From positions 1-47,286 of the forward strand of contig NZ_CAAAJC010000022.1 in the NCBI RefSeq assembly GCF_900640175.1: a stretch of DNA of 47,286 bases. Direction: 5' to 3'. Source of the stretch: Legionella sp. W10-070 (GTDB lineage Bacteria > Pseudomonadota > Gammaproteobacteria > Legionellales > Legionellaceae). Under the pieces are notes generated by a model. That model was not told the DNA's origin. It did no database searches and worked only from the letters and a program-made list of their open reading frames with translations. The position numbers and the translations under genes were made by a program. Of this stretch, positions 18,021-26,479 are shown one piece after another. Position 1 is the first letter of the stretch; every line of letters begins with the position of its first letter.

Positions 18021-18118
18021 CCGTAAGCCAGGATTTCAGATGAGAAGAAATACTTACCATGAAAACCCAAATTACAGCGCTTTGCGCTTTCTCCCATACT
18101 TGCTAACCGAGGGCTATA
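18021..18118 (+). repeat. Dispersed ~95-bp repeat, copy 1 (REP-like)
   Basis: This copy begins ccGTAAGCCAGGATTTCAGATG, contains ATGAAAACCCAAATTACAGCG, and has the hairpin AGCGC-TTT-GCGCT. A second copy lies at about 19433-19530 in the same orientation, so the pair flanks the flavoprotein gene. The two are roughly 80% identical by eye up to the GCGCTTT. This copy ends about 5 bp from that gene's stop codon. Confidence 0.75.
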
Positions 18119-18122
18119 ATCT

Positions 18123-19331
18123 TCATATCAAAATACATGTCGACGATGAAGATATGTTTTCTGTTCCATTTACCTCTTGTAAGAAGGCTTGACCTCCTTG
18201 TATTAAATTTAATTTTGCTCCTGGAAGTTTGGGCACAGATTGTGATGAAGCAACTGAGGTTTCAAGCATTTTAATACCGAAATTTAAGTAATGAATAGTT
18301 CGAATCTCACTATTTACCAATCCTTGTACTTTATCTTGATAGTATTCAAGTGGGTCTTTTTCGATAGAGGAAGCGCTAAAAAGGGGGTTGGAGCTGATTT
18401 TTTTCGATTCGACATTGCTATCTTCAAACAGGGCCTTCATGGCTTTAGTGAAGAAAGGGATGCATAATGCATTATCGTTAAAGCTGCGGTAAAATGGACA
18501 GGCAAATCCCTCTTCTCCAATTTGAAAAATTGTTTTTCCGTCTACCTTTCTACAAAACTTTTTGCTCGCATAAATGGACAATGTAATGGTAGAAATTTTT
18601 AAACTGTCCTCTTCGACTGTTTCAGCAGCAACGTGTTTCCTGCCTTTTAAATAAGTAGTTATTGTCTCAAATAAATCAGGTGGGATTTTATCCTTATCGG
18701 CAAGCTTATAAGGTGTTTTGAATGTAGCATCCTTCATTGCTTGATACGTCGGTTCATCTATAAAAATTCTGAGTGAAATAGGTGTAAGTCCATCCTTGAA
18801 ATGTCCTACATATTCAGAAACCAAGTGGTTGGTATGAGCAAGTACACCTGGCAGTTCAGTGGCTTTCTTAAGTGGCCGCGTTGAACCAGATGCTTTGTAT
18901 TTCACTTCAACAGCATAGCGCAAAGATTCGTTAATCTGATTTTCACCATTAAAAACCTGGGGATGGATAATACCTCGCAAACCCCCACTTCCTACAAAAT
19001 AATGAGTATCCGGGTATTGGCTTTTTAGTTCATTAAAATCTTTAATTTCCTGATATTGAATATTAATACCAATTGATGTGGCGTATTTTCTTAGTTTTAT
19101 CTCCAATTCACTGATTACCACTTTGGAAGAAATACTATCGAGCAGGTCTCCAAAATCCTTGCTTCTATCCATGCCCTCAAAAGATCTGTGTTCAACATAC
19201 ATTGCATGATTGCGTAAAGGATCCTTATATTTTTCAAACATAAGAATTTTTTTTTCTGGGCATTGCAGTTTTAATTGTATCGCACCTAAAAGTCCAATAG
19301 GCCCTGCACCAATAAAAATTATATCAGCCAT
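18123..19331 (-). CDS. FAD-dependent monooxygenase-like protein with C-terminal CaaX box (candidate Dot/Icm effector)
   Basis: The 402-aa protein starts with a dinucleotide-binding Rossmann motif, FIGAGPIGLLGA (residues 6-17), with the acidic ribose-binding E33 in LMFEKY and a conserved arginine after it (RNHAMYVEHRSF). At about 112-120 VGSGGLRG occupies the place of the DG motif of group A flavoprotein monooxygenases/MICAL-like proteins. At about 270-285 GEEGFACPFYRSFN occupies the place of the FAD-binding GD motif, with the Asp replaced by Glu. The last residues read SSSSTCILI and a TGA: a perfect CaaX tetrapeptide (Cys-Ile-Leu-Ile), which I confirmed codon by codon. Bacteria do not prenylate, so this suggests lipidation in a host cell, as for Legionella AnkB. 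Substrate and redox activity are unknown. No clear Shine-Dalgarno is seen. Repeats flank it on both sides. Confidence 0.7.
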   Translation of the reverse strand: MADIIFIGAGPIGLLGAIQLKLQCPEKKILMFEKYKDPLRNHAMYVEHRSFEGMDRSKDFGDLLDSISSKVVISELEIKLRKYATSIGINIQYQEIKDFNELKSQYPDTHYFVGSGGLRGIIHPQVFNGENQINESLRYAVEVKYKASGSTRPLKKATELPGVLAHTNHLVSEYVGHFKDGLTPISLRIFIDEPTYQAMKDATFKTPYKLADKDKIPPDLFETITTYLKGRKHVAAETVEEDSLKISTITLSIYASKKFCRKVDGKTIFQIGEEGFACPFYRSFNDNALCIPFFTKAMKALFEDSNVESKKISSNPLFSASSIEKDPLEYYQDKVQGLVNSEIRTIHYLNFGIKMLETSVASSQSVPKLPGAKLNLIQGGQAFLQEVNGTENISSSSTCILI

Positions 19332-19432
19332 ACGTATTAATCTATCAAGAAAACAGACGGTTATAGTAGCAAGTTAGGATTTATTTGCATCTGATTTTTT
19401 ATAGCAAAACATAGCCTGGGTATAGATCCAAA

Positions 19433-19530
19433 AGGCTGTAACCCAGAATTTCAGATAAGTAAAGATGCCTTACTATGAAAACCCAGGTTACAGCGCTCTG
19501 CGCTTTCACCCGGGCTATCTTGGTTGCTGT
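19433..19530 (+). repeat. Dispersed ~95-bp repeat, copy 2 (REP-like)
   Basis: It reads gctGTAACCCAGAATTTCAGAT, then CTATGAAAACCCAGGTTACAGC, with hairpin AGCGC-TCT-GCGCT and CACCCGGGCTAT. It is the partner of the copy at 18021-18118 in the same orientation. It fills most of the 234-bp gap between the flavoprotein gene and the end of flgL, and no gene is seen in that gap. Confidence 0.75.
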
Positions 19531-19565
19531 GGGATAAAAGTATAGATAGTGTCCTGAAGGGCTGA

Positions 19566-20801
19566 CTAAATGTAGTTAAATACAGTTAATCCTTGAATCC
19601 TGGCGAAACTTTGCTGGGCGGCTTGCAGGTAAATCCTTTGCAAGTCAAGCTTCACTGCTACTTCAGGGAAATTTATATCTTCCAGTAAAGACAGTGTTTC
19701 CTGGCTGGTCTGGAGAAGATCGCCATTTACCTGTTCAGCCACATCCAGTTGGTTTAGACGGGCACCAATCTGAGCCTGATACGCAAGAAGATTACTAAGC
19801 GCGCTGTCCAGTTGATCTAAGAGCTGATTATTCTCTGTTTCAACAACTGCTTTCTCCGACGGCGCAGAGAAAGGCCTATTAAGATTATCAACTATTCTGG
19901 ATACTGTTGAAAAAATAGACTCATTTTTTGCAGGCTCTATCGTAAAAGAATCGCCATCCTCCGGTCTCCCCGTAATAGTTACCTGAACACCATTGAAGGT
20001 CATTGTAGCACCATCTTGGTATAAAGGTGCGTCATCAGGATCTCCTGTAGGAGGGATAACCGACCCGCTCGCTGTGCCCATTATCATAACTACCAGTTCG
20101 TTTTGGCTGTTTAATACAAATTGCATTGTATAATCATCAGCTATATAAGCCGAAGTATCCACCACTGTACCTGAGCTAACCGCCGCACTTCCTGTATTGG
20201 GTATTGCCGGCAATCCAACAGTAAAATGACCATTGCCATTTAAGATACGCATGAATAAATCTGCACCATTATCATTGATCGCTACCTGTAAACCACTACT
20301 AATCGCTTGAAATCTTTGCGTATCATCACCATTGTAAATAAACTCTCCGTTGGCATCCCGTGTAAAAGTCTGGGTGGAGGTTTTGCTGCCGCTAAACAAA
20401 TAATATCCGTTGCTATCCTGAGTATTTGCCAACCCTTGCAATTGTCCAAGTAAGCTTTGTACTTCTTCACTAAGCGCTCTCCTGTCCTCCTCTGAAAGAG
20501 CACTGTTTCCTGCCTGAACTTGTATTTCACGGATACGTTGAGCCACACTCATGATGTTACTTATAACACTTTCCTCAAAGCTCAAAGCACCTGATGCAGC
20601 ATCTCGATTTTGCTGTAACCGCTCAGTCATGTTGATCCGTTGTTTCATTAGATCAATTTTTGCAGCAGAAATAGGGTCATCTGAAGGAGATTGTATTCTT
20701 TTCAACGAGGAAAGCTGCTGCTGCAACTTCATGGTTGTAGCCTGTTGGGCTAACATATTGTTCAGCCCCCGTTGAAAAATCTGATTAGTGGAGATTCGCA
20801 T
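19566..20801 (-). CDS. flgL: Flagellar hook-filament junction protein FlgL (HAP3)
   Basis: A 411-aa junction protein that joins hook to filament. The N terminus (MRISTNQIFQRGLNNMLAQQ) and C terminus (LQRIYLQAAQQSFARIQGLT) form the flagellin-like coiled-coil D0/D1, with SLKRIQSPSDDPISAAKI in between. The central variable domain is long. It starts 3 bp after the flgK stop. It is the last gene of the flagellar block, and no terminator is obvious before the repeat region. Confidence 0.93.
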   Translation of the reverse strand: MRISTNQIFQRGLNNMLAQQATTMKLQQQLSSLKRIQSPSDDPISAAKIDLMKQRINMTERLQQNRDAASGALSFEESVISNIMSVAQRIREIQVQAGNSALSEEDRRALSEEVQSLLGQLQGLANTQDSNGYYLFSGSKTSTQTFTRDANGEFIYNGDDTQRFQAISSGLQVAINDNGADLFMRILNGNGHFTVGLPAIPNTGSAAVSSGTVVDTSAYIADDYTMQFVLNSQNELVVMIMGTASGSVIPPTGDPDDAPLYQDGATMTFNGVQVTITGRPEDGDSFTIEPAKNESIFSTVSRIVDNLNRPFSAPSEKAVVETENNQLLDQLDSALSNLLAYQAQIGARLNQLDVAEQVNGDLLQTSQETLSLLEDINFPEVAVKLDLQRIYLQAAQQSFARIQGLTVFNYI

Positions 20802-20804
20802 TAA

Positions 20805-22754
20805 TCACCTCATTGCTGCAAAGAGAATATTTATCATATCATTGGAGACTGCCATCAATTTACTTGCTGCCTGATAAGCTTGCTGAAAACGTAGTAAATT
20901 GGCTGCCTCTTCATCCAAATTAACACCACTCTTGCTTTCACGAAAATCGACCGCTTGTTGATATAATATATCGGCAGCATCGGAGCGAAGTTTAGCCTGA
21001 TAAGTTTTTCCACCAACTTGAGCAATCAGATTTGAATATCTATCAAATAGACTTTCTGTGCCGCCTTCAAATATTTTATTTTGTTGTAAAGCACCCAGCT
21101 TCAACCCATTCCGGTTATCCCCTATTCCCCCGCTATTGTACGATGCGGAGAAACTATCTCCTGCTTTTGGAATACCTGCCAGCACCACTGAGTATGAAGG
21201 CGAAATAGCGTCAGGAATTAATAATGTATTATCAGAATTGGGCGTAAACGCAATAGGTCCTGTAGTGATACTATCAGTTACATTGATTAAGTTATATTGA
21301 GTGTCTGAAATAAACTCGATGCGAAACTCTTTATCTACATTGACAGTATCAAATATCTCCCCAAGCGAAATGCGGCCATTACCTGTGTTCTCCAGAGAGG
21401 CCTGGGTACGAACAGGAGAGGCAAACGCTATTTCACGCGCATCATTTATGCTTAACTTTAAATCACGGGCAGCTCCTCGCGTCGGGCTTAATGTAAAGCG
21501 GTCATTATTATTTAAGTTAGCAATATCATCTACTGTAATGGTCATGCCATCCAGAACAATCTGACCAGCCGGTGGAGCAGGAGGGGTATCTGTCCAGTTC
21601 AAAGTTATTGATTGACCATCTGACTTACGAAGTATTCGAACTTCATTAGTACCAGCATCAGTTACCAATAATTCATAGTCGCTGAGCTTTAATTGATTAA
21701 CATCAGAAATCTCAACGGATAAAATACCGGTACCAGTGTTGTCAACAGAAGAAGTCGCCCGTGCCAATTGAAATGACATTTGATTAAAGTCAGTAAAAAA
21801 ATCCTTTCCCAGCTGGCTATTCAAATCCATGCCCAACCGATGCTGTGCATTAAAGGTTTCTGCAAGCCCTATCGCCATTTGCCCAAGTAGCTGACTGGCA
21901 TGTGAAATAACATCCTGTTCAAAATCAAGCAAACCACCCAACATACCAGACTTTAGATTACTGGTAACATCAATTTGCCCTGAACCATTTTCAATGACTA
22001 TCCGGGTACCAGATTGAATTGTAGTACCCGGTTTAATTGCCAAATTACGGTACTCTGTCCCCATAACCAGCATTTCACCACTACCAATAGCGACGCTTAT
22101 CCCCGCTCCTCCTTGATCAATTACCGTAACGTCTGTATATTGAGATAATTCACGTAATAATTCATCACGTTTATCTAATAATTCAGGGGCATCAGCAACA
22201 GCCCCCAACTGCTTATTTACAGCTGCAATACTGGCAGTAATCTGATTAATCTGAGAGATAGCTTCATTGATCTGAGTTGTATTATTACTTTGATACTCAT
22301 CCAGACGCAACTGCATTGAATTAAATTGATCAACTAATATTTCGCTCTGTTTCAAAGCTACGCCGCGTGATGCGACACTATCAGGAGCTTCATTCAACTG
22401 AGCCAGCGAATTAAAGAAACTCTGAAGACTTGTTGAAATACTGGTACCTTCCTGAGACAGAAGTTTGTCAATTTGTAGTGCTTGCTGATAAAAGGTATCA
22501 TACTGTGATTTGGGCGTAAGCGTGTCGCGTACTCGCTGAACCGCAAAACGATCGCTGTTACGATTTATGTCAACAATAGAAACGCCTGTCCCTATAAAGG
22601 AGCCAGCATATCGATGTGAAGGAGTTGCTGCAAAATGAACGGATTGCCTTGAATAACTGGTATTACCAATATTAGCAATATTATTCCCGGCGACTTCAAG
22701 AGCACGTTGAAACGCACCGAGACTTGATGAAGCAATACTTAAAATACCTGCCAT
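20805..22754 (-). CDS. flgK: Flagellar hook-associated protein FlgK (HAP1)
   Basis: A 649-aa hook-associated protein, longer than the E. coli protein (547 aa), with the extra length in the central domains. It shows the N-terminal rod-hook signature LEVAGNNIANIGNTSYSRQS and the C-terminal SGVNLDEEAANLLRFQQAYQ, then AASKLM. GGAGTG lies 6-7 bp before the ATG. It is separated from flgJ by 66 bp, which may hold its own sigma-28 promoter, and is followed by flgL. Confidence 0.94.
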   Translation of the reverse strand: MAGILSIASSSLGAFQRALEVAGNNIANIGNTSYSRQSVHFAATPSHRYAGSFIGTGVSIVDINRNSDRFAVQRVRDTLTPKSQYDTFYQQALQIDKLLSQEGTSISTSLQSFFNSLAQLNEAPDSVASRGVALKQSEILVDQFNSMQLRLDEYQSNNTTQINEAISQINQITASIAAVNKQLGAVADAPELLDKRDELLRELSQYTDVTVIDQGGAGISVAIGSGEMLVMGTEYRNLAIKPGTTIQSGTRIVIENGSGQIDVTSNLKSGMLGGLLDFEQDVISHASQLLGQMAIGLAETFNAQHRLGMDLNSQLGKDFFTDFNQMSFQLARATSSVDNTGTGILSVEISDVNQLKLSDYELLVTDAGTNEVRILRKSDGQSITLNWTDTPPAPPAGQIVLDGMTITVDDIANLNNNDRFTLSPTRGAARDLKLSINDAREIAFASPVRTQASLENTGNGRISLGEIFDTVNVDKEFRIEFISDTQYNLINVTDSITTGPIAFTPNSDNTLLIPDAISPSYSVVLAGIPKAGDSFSASYNSGGIGDNRNGLKLGALQQNKIFEGGTESLFDRYSNLIAQVGGKTYQAKLRSDAADILYQQAVDFRESKSGVNLDEEAANLLRFQQAYQAASKLMAVSNDMINILFAAMR

Positions 22755-22810
22755 GCCATCACTCCTTGTATAAAATATCCCCGTTTATATCTTAAATATT
22801 ATTACAAAAA

Positions 22811-22837
22811 CTATCGATAATTAAAGAAAACCGTTTC
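22811..22837 (-). promoter_or_regulatory. Possible sigma-28 (FliA) promoter for flgKL
   Basis: On the minus strand GAAACGGT (22830-22837) and ATCGATAG (22811-22818) are 11 bp apart. This compares with the FliA consensus TAAAGTTT-N11-GCCGATAA. Only the cores (GAAA and CGATA) match, so the evidence is weak. It is at the very end of flgJ, in the position where a late flagellar promoter for flgKL would be expected. Confidence 0.3.
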
Positions 22838-23699
22838 TATTTAATGCTTGTTGTAACTCATCACCATGATAAATTGCTAATACTTTAGAAGCGTAGGCTG
22901 GATCGGTGGCGTAACCAGCACGATGCAATTCATCAACATAGCGCTCAGGATTATTTGTATTAGCCAATGCCGTCTCATATCGGTTACTCCCTTTAATCAG
23001 AGCCACATAATCATTAAAACCATGCTCTACTGTTGGGTATTTCCGAAACGAAGCGTTAATTTTGATTGGAGTATCAGCAAGGTATTCCGTAGTTTGTATT
23101 CTTACCGCGTCCTGAGAAGTATTAGTAGCTGCTTTAATATTAAAAAAATTGTTGCTGCTGTTACCCTCTGCATCTTTGGTAACGAACTGTCCCCATCCTG
23201 TCTCAAGAGCTGCCTGAGCCATTAGTAACTTAGGATCAAGTCCCAGCAAACTGGCTGCTTGCTGAGCGTAAGGCCAAACAGATTTTACAAAATTATCAAT
23301 ACCTGCGCTATCTATTTTAGTGCTCTCCAAAGAAATTTCCTTTGGAGCAACACGTGTAGGGAAAAGAGATTGATCTACCCCCCTTGCCTGAACATTATCA
23401 TTCTGACTTAACTGTTTTGCCAGCATATCAGCCAAACCAATGCCTTGTCCATGAGCAATATTGGAAGCATATTGACCATCCAACATATCTTGAAATGTAG
23501 CTTGTGTTTTATTATTAAAAGGACTTGAATCATCCAGGAAATGCTGTCCCATACGCATGCTTTTAAGCATCGCTTGCAAGAAAACAGCTTCAAACTGCCT
23601 GGAAGCTTCAGGTAAGGCTTTTTTTTCATCAACCTGAGCCTGCTGTTTTAGAACCTGTAAATGCTGAAAATCACTTACTGCTATCCCTTCAATGGCCAT
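22821..23699 (-). CDS. flgJ: Flagellar rod assembly protein / peptidoglycan hydrolase FlgJ
   Basis: A two-domain, 292-aa protein. The N-terminal part is the rod-capping domain (EASRQFEAVFLQAMLKSMR near residues 30-50). The C-terminal part is a glucosaminidase-type peptidoglycan hydrolase with LMAQAALETGWGQFV (catalytic Glu in ALETGWG) and NNFFNIKA. It cuts the cell wall to let the rod pass. The length fits the dual-domain form. It starts 15 bp after the flgI stop. Confidence 0.94.
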   Translation of the reverse strand: MAIEGIAVSDFQHLQVLKQQAQVDEKKALPEASRQFEAVFLQAMLKSMRMGQHFLDDSSPFNNKTQATFQDMLDGQYASNIAHGQGIGLADMLAKQLSQNDNVQARGVDQSLFPTRVAPKEISLESTKIDSAGIDNFVKSVWPYAQQAASLLGLDPKLLMAQAALETGWGQFVTKDAEGNSSNNFFNIKAATNTSQDAVRIQTTEYLADTPIKINASFRKYPTVEHGFNDYVALIKGSNRYETALANTNNPERYVDELHRAGYATDPAYASKVLAIYHGDELQQALNRNGFL

Positions 23700-23714
23700 A
23701 TTGCTCTACCTTAA

Positions 23715-24815
23715 TCAGATAACTATTATCGTAGCATTTAATGCGCCAACCTGCTTTAAAGCTTCCAAAATAGCAATTAAATCCGCTGGTGTAGCACCTA
23801 CAGCATTAATCGCTTTCACAATATCTTTTAAAGAGGCACCTGGCGCAAATAAAAAGGTGCGATTCCCTTTTTCCTCTACATTAATCTGGGTATTGGGAAC
23901 AACTACTGTACGCCCAAGACCGAAGGGATTAGGTTGACTAACCTGTGGATCTTCACTGATTGTAACAATCAGATTCCCATGCGATACAGCAGACGGCTTA
24001 ACAAGAACATTTTGTCCTATTACTACTGTTCCAGTTCGTGGATTAACAATAATCCGAGCAGGCCCTTCTCCAGGATTAAATTCAATATTTTCCAATACAG
24101 AAACATAATCTACCCGATGAGCTGCCAATTTAGGCGCTGTCACCTCAACAGAGGCAGCATCAATAGGGCGAGCTGTTCCAGGCCCCATAAGCTCATTGAT
24201 AGCATCACTCATTCGTTTGGATGTAGTAAAATCAGGATGGTGCAAGTTATATGTTAAATTTCGTGAAAAATAAAAAGGATTCGGAATATCTACCTCAACA
24301 GTAGCTCCATTAGGAATCCTTCCTCCACTTGGCACATTAATCGTCACACTTGAACCATCATCCCCACTCACTGCCAGGCCAACCACGACAACATTCCCTT
24401 GGGCAATCGCATAAACACGGCCATCAGCTCCTTTCAGAGGCGTCATGAGCAAAGTGCCTCCACGAAGACTCTTAGAGTCGCCGATAGACGATACATTAAT
24501 ATCCATCGTCTGACCTTTTTTCATAAAGGTACTAAGGTTCGCAGTCACCATCACGGCAGCAATATTCTTAGAATTCAGCCTGATGCCCGGAGGTATGTTA
24601 ATACCTAACTGCACCAGCATATTGCCGAAACTTTGTTCTGTAAAACGGGTACCTGTCCTGTCACCAGTTCCATCCAATCCTACAACCAAACCATAACCAA
24701 TCAACTGGTTATTACGTACACCGGCCAAAGTAGCAATATCTTTAATGCGCTCAGCATAAGCCACACTAAACAAAGTTAAAAAGACTGATAAAAAAACCGC
24801 ATAGCCTTTATGCAT
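23715..24815 (-). CDS. flgI: Flagellar P-ring protein FlgI
   Basis: FlgI forms the periplasmic P ring around the rod. The 366-aa protein has a signal peptide ([21 protein letters not shown]) and then [20 protein letters not shown] and GLDGTGDRT, which is the family's N-terminal signature. The C terminus has [20 protein letters not shown]. Its start overlaps by 8 bp the small reading frame at 24808-24945 that separates it from flgH. Confidence 0.96.
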   Translation of the reverse strand: MHKGYAVFLSVFLTLFSVAYAERIKDIATLAGVRNNQLIGYGLVVGLDGTGDRTGTRFTEQSFGNMLVQLGINIPPGIRLNSKNIAAVMVTANLSTFMKKGQTMDINVSSIGDSKSLRGGTLLMTPLKGADGRVYAIAQGNVVVVGLAVSGDDGSSVTINVPSGGRIPNGATVEVDIPNPFYFSRNLTYNLHHPDFTTSKRMSDAINELMGPGTARPIDAASVEVTAPKLAAHRVDYVSVLENIEFNPGEGPARIIVNPRTGTVVIGQNVLVKPSAVSHGNLIVTISEDPQVSQPNPFGLGRTVVVPNTQINVEEKGNRTFLFAPGASLKDIVKAINAVGATPADLIAILEALKQVGALNATIIVI

Positions 24816-24945
24816 TAATTTGTCCTATGTACTTGAGTCCTGCGTCCATAAACAGGCTGCTAATTGACTCATAAATTTTCATGCCTCTGATTGCAACATC
24901 GTAGTGTATCTGTTGTATATCAATTAAGAATCTTAAAAACTCCAT
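24808..24945 (-). CDS. Putative 45-aa small protein between flgH and flgI
   Basis: An ATG 2 bp after the flgH TGA opens a 45-codon frame that ends 8 bp inside flgI. It begins [20 protein letters not shown] and continues with [20 protein letters not shown], then GQINA. The predicted product is amphipathic, without a signal peptide or long hydrophobic stretch. The frame fills the 132-bp gap exactly, in the same strand and with operon-style junctions, but has no good Shine-Dalgarno. I do not recognise it. It may be a real small flagellar protein or only an open spacer. Confidence 0.42.
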   Translation of the reverse strand: MEFLRFLIDIQQIHYDVAIRGMKIYESISSLFMDAGLKYIGQINA

Positions 24946-24947
24946 TC

Positions 24948-25640
24948 TCACACAGGGAACAAAGGCCCCCAAATAAATCGCGCCAACCAACCTTGCGCAT
25001 TGGTATTGTTAACTTGTCCCGTTCCTCCATACGATATCCTTGCATTTGCAACTTTATCGGAGGTAATTGAATTATCCGGCCTGATGTCCTGAGGTCTGAC
25101 GATGCCAGACAGCCTTACATATTCACTTCCCTGATTAATATGTATCCATTTCTCACCTTGAACCATCATACTTCCATTCGCAAGAACCTTAGCAACAGTC
25201 ACAGAGATGCTGCCTGCCAACTTATTGTTCTGTACGGATTGCCCCTCACCCTCAAATTGACGCCTGGCATCCAGATCAAAATCCATGCTATATCCACCTC
25301 CTAAAGCGATAGGACGTCCCATAAAAGTGGCATTGAAGATTTGATCCCTTTCATTTTTTCGCTGTCGGGTAATTGCACGCTTTTGGGCATCAGTTCTCTC
25401 TATCAATGTAACAGTCAATACATCACCGGCATGTCTTGCACGAGGCGTTTCAAACAGAGGTATCACTGTTTCAGCGTTATATATGGAACCATTAACATAG
25501 CGAACCTGCTTGGGATCAGGGCCTGTGGGATAGGTAGGCGCATAATCAGGATGGGTTCCAGGGTAAGGCGGTGATAATGCTTCACAACCGGCTAATAACC
25601 CCACCACCATTAATCCTGCAGCATGTCGGTAAATAGTCAT
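24948..25640 (-). CDS. flgH: Flagellar L-ring lipoprotein FlgH
   Basis: FlgH is the outer-membrane L-ring subunit. The protein has a lipoprotein signal with lipobox LLAGC (Cys at residue 19 from the chosen start) and then the conserved GDVLTVTLIERTDAQKRA and VRLSGIVRPQDIRPDNSI. ATG at 25640 (MTIYRHAAG) is preferred over a TTG at 25652. The TTG would start 1 bp after the flgG stop and also lacks a clear Shine-Dalgarno. The length is 230 aa. Confidence 0.94.
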   Translation of the reverse strand: MTIYRHAAGLMVVGLLAGCEALSPPYPGTHPDYAPTYPTGPDPKQVRYVNGSIYNAETVIPLFETPRARHAGDVLTVTLIERTDAQKRAITRQRKNERDQIFNATFMGRPIALGGGYSMDFDLDARRQFEGEGQSVQNNKLAGSISVTVAKVLANGSMMVQGEKWIHINQGSEYVRLSGIVRPQDIRPDNSITSDKVANARISYGGTGQVNNTNAQGWLARFIWGPLFPV

Positions 25641-25653
25641 CAGTAATACCAAA

Positions 25654-26439
25654 TTACAGCGTTTGCGTTAAGTACTGCAGCATATTATCAACCGTTTGTA
25701 TGCTCTTGGCTGTAATTTCGTAGCTACGTTGTGCTTGTATCATATTTACCAATTCTTCGACTACATTAACGTTAGATGCTTCTAAAGAGCCTTGCAACAA
25801 TGTACCAAGCCCTGAATTACCTGGAAGATCAGTTTGTGGCGGTCCACTGGCTAATGTTTCTAAGAAAAGATTTTGCCCTATTGGTTTAAGCCCTGATGGG
25901 TTAATAAAATCAGTAAGCTCAAGAGTACCAATCTGAGCAGGAGCATTATTGCCTACAGCCAATGCACTGACGGTACCATCAGTTCCAATGGTTAAATTAA
26001 CTGTTTGTTCAGGAACAGTAATCGGCGGCTGTACCACATAACCATTTGAAGTTACTATCTGGCCTTGTGCATCGATTTGCAATGTACCATCACGAGTATA
26101 CGCTTCCATTCCGTCAGGCAATAATATTCTTAAGAAGCCTCTGCCCTGGATGGCTATATCATGTGGATTTTGAGTATTCTGGATACTGCCCTGAGTGAAT
26201 AGTTTCTGAGTAGCAACCATGTGAACACCTGTTCCCATGTTGATACCTGTTGGAATTTGCGTATTTTGAGTCGATTGAGCCCCTGCCTGACGCAAATTCT
26301 GATAAATTAAATCCTCAAATATTGCTCTTCCTTTTTTATAGCCTGTAGTATTGACATTCGCCAAGTTATTAGCAATATTGGCGATATTTTGATCTTGTGC
26401 CTCAAGTCCGGTTTTACTTACCCATAATGCTGGTTCCAT
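25654..26439 (-). CDS. flgG: Flagellar distal rod protein FlgG
   Basis: The distal rod subunit, 261 aa (the usual length is about 260). The N terminus has the rod signature ANIANNLANVNTTGYKKGRA. The middle has IAIQGRGFLRILLPDG and EAYTRDGTLQID. The C terminus has LLQGSLEASNVNVVEELVNM and IQAQRSYEITAKSIQ. It lies 40 bp after flgF and is followed by flgH. Confidence 0.96.
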   Translation of the reverse strand: MEPALWVSKTGLEAQDQNIANIANNLANVNTTGYKKGRAIFEDLIYQNLRQAGAQSTQNTQIPTGINMGTGVHMVATQKLFTQGSIQNTQNPHDIAIQGRGFLRILLPDGMEAYTRDGTLQIDAQGQIVTSNGYVVQPPITVPEQTVNLTIGTDGTVSALAVGNNAPAQIGTLELTDFINPSGLKPIGQNLFLETLASGPPQTDLPGNSGLGTLLQGSLEASNVNVVEELVNMIQAQRSYEITAKSIQTVDNMLQYLTQTL

Positions 26440-26479
26440 AAAAGCATCCCTTTGTTTTTATTCTAAATTTTCAAACAAA

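Noticed and set aside
18004-18192. 62-codon plus-strand frame next to the CaaX gene
   Set aside because: It runs through the dispersed repeat and into the antisense of the flavoprotein 3' end; nothing protein-like is seen.
24946-24990. Upstream extension of the small flgH-flgI frame
   Set aside because: This part lies inside flgH in another frame; only the ATG at 24945 gives an operon-like junction, so the extension was dropped.
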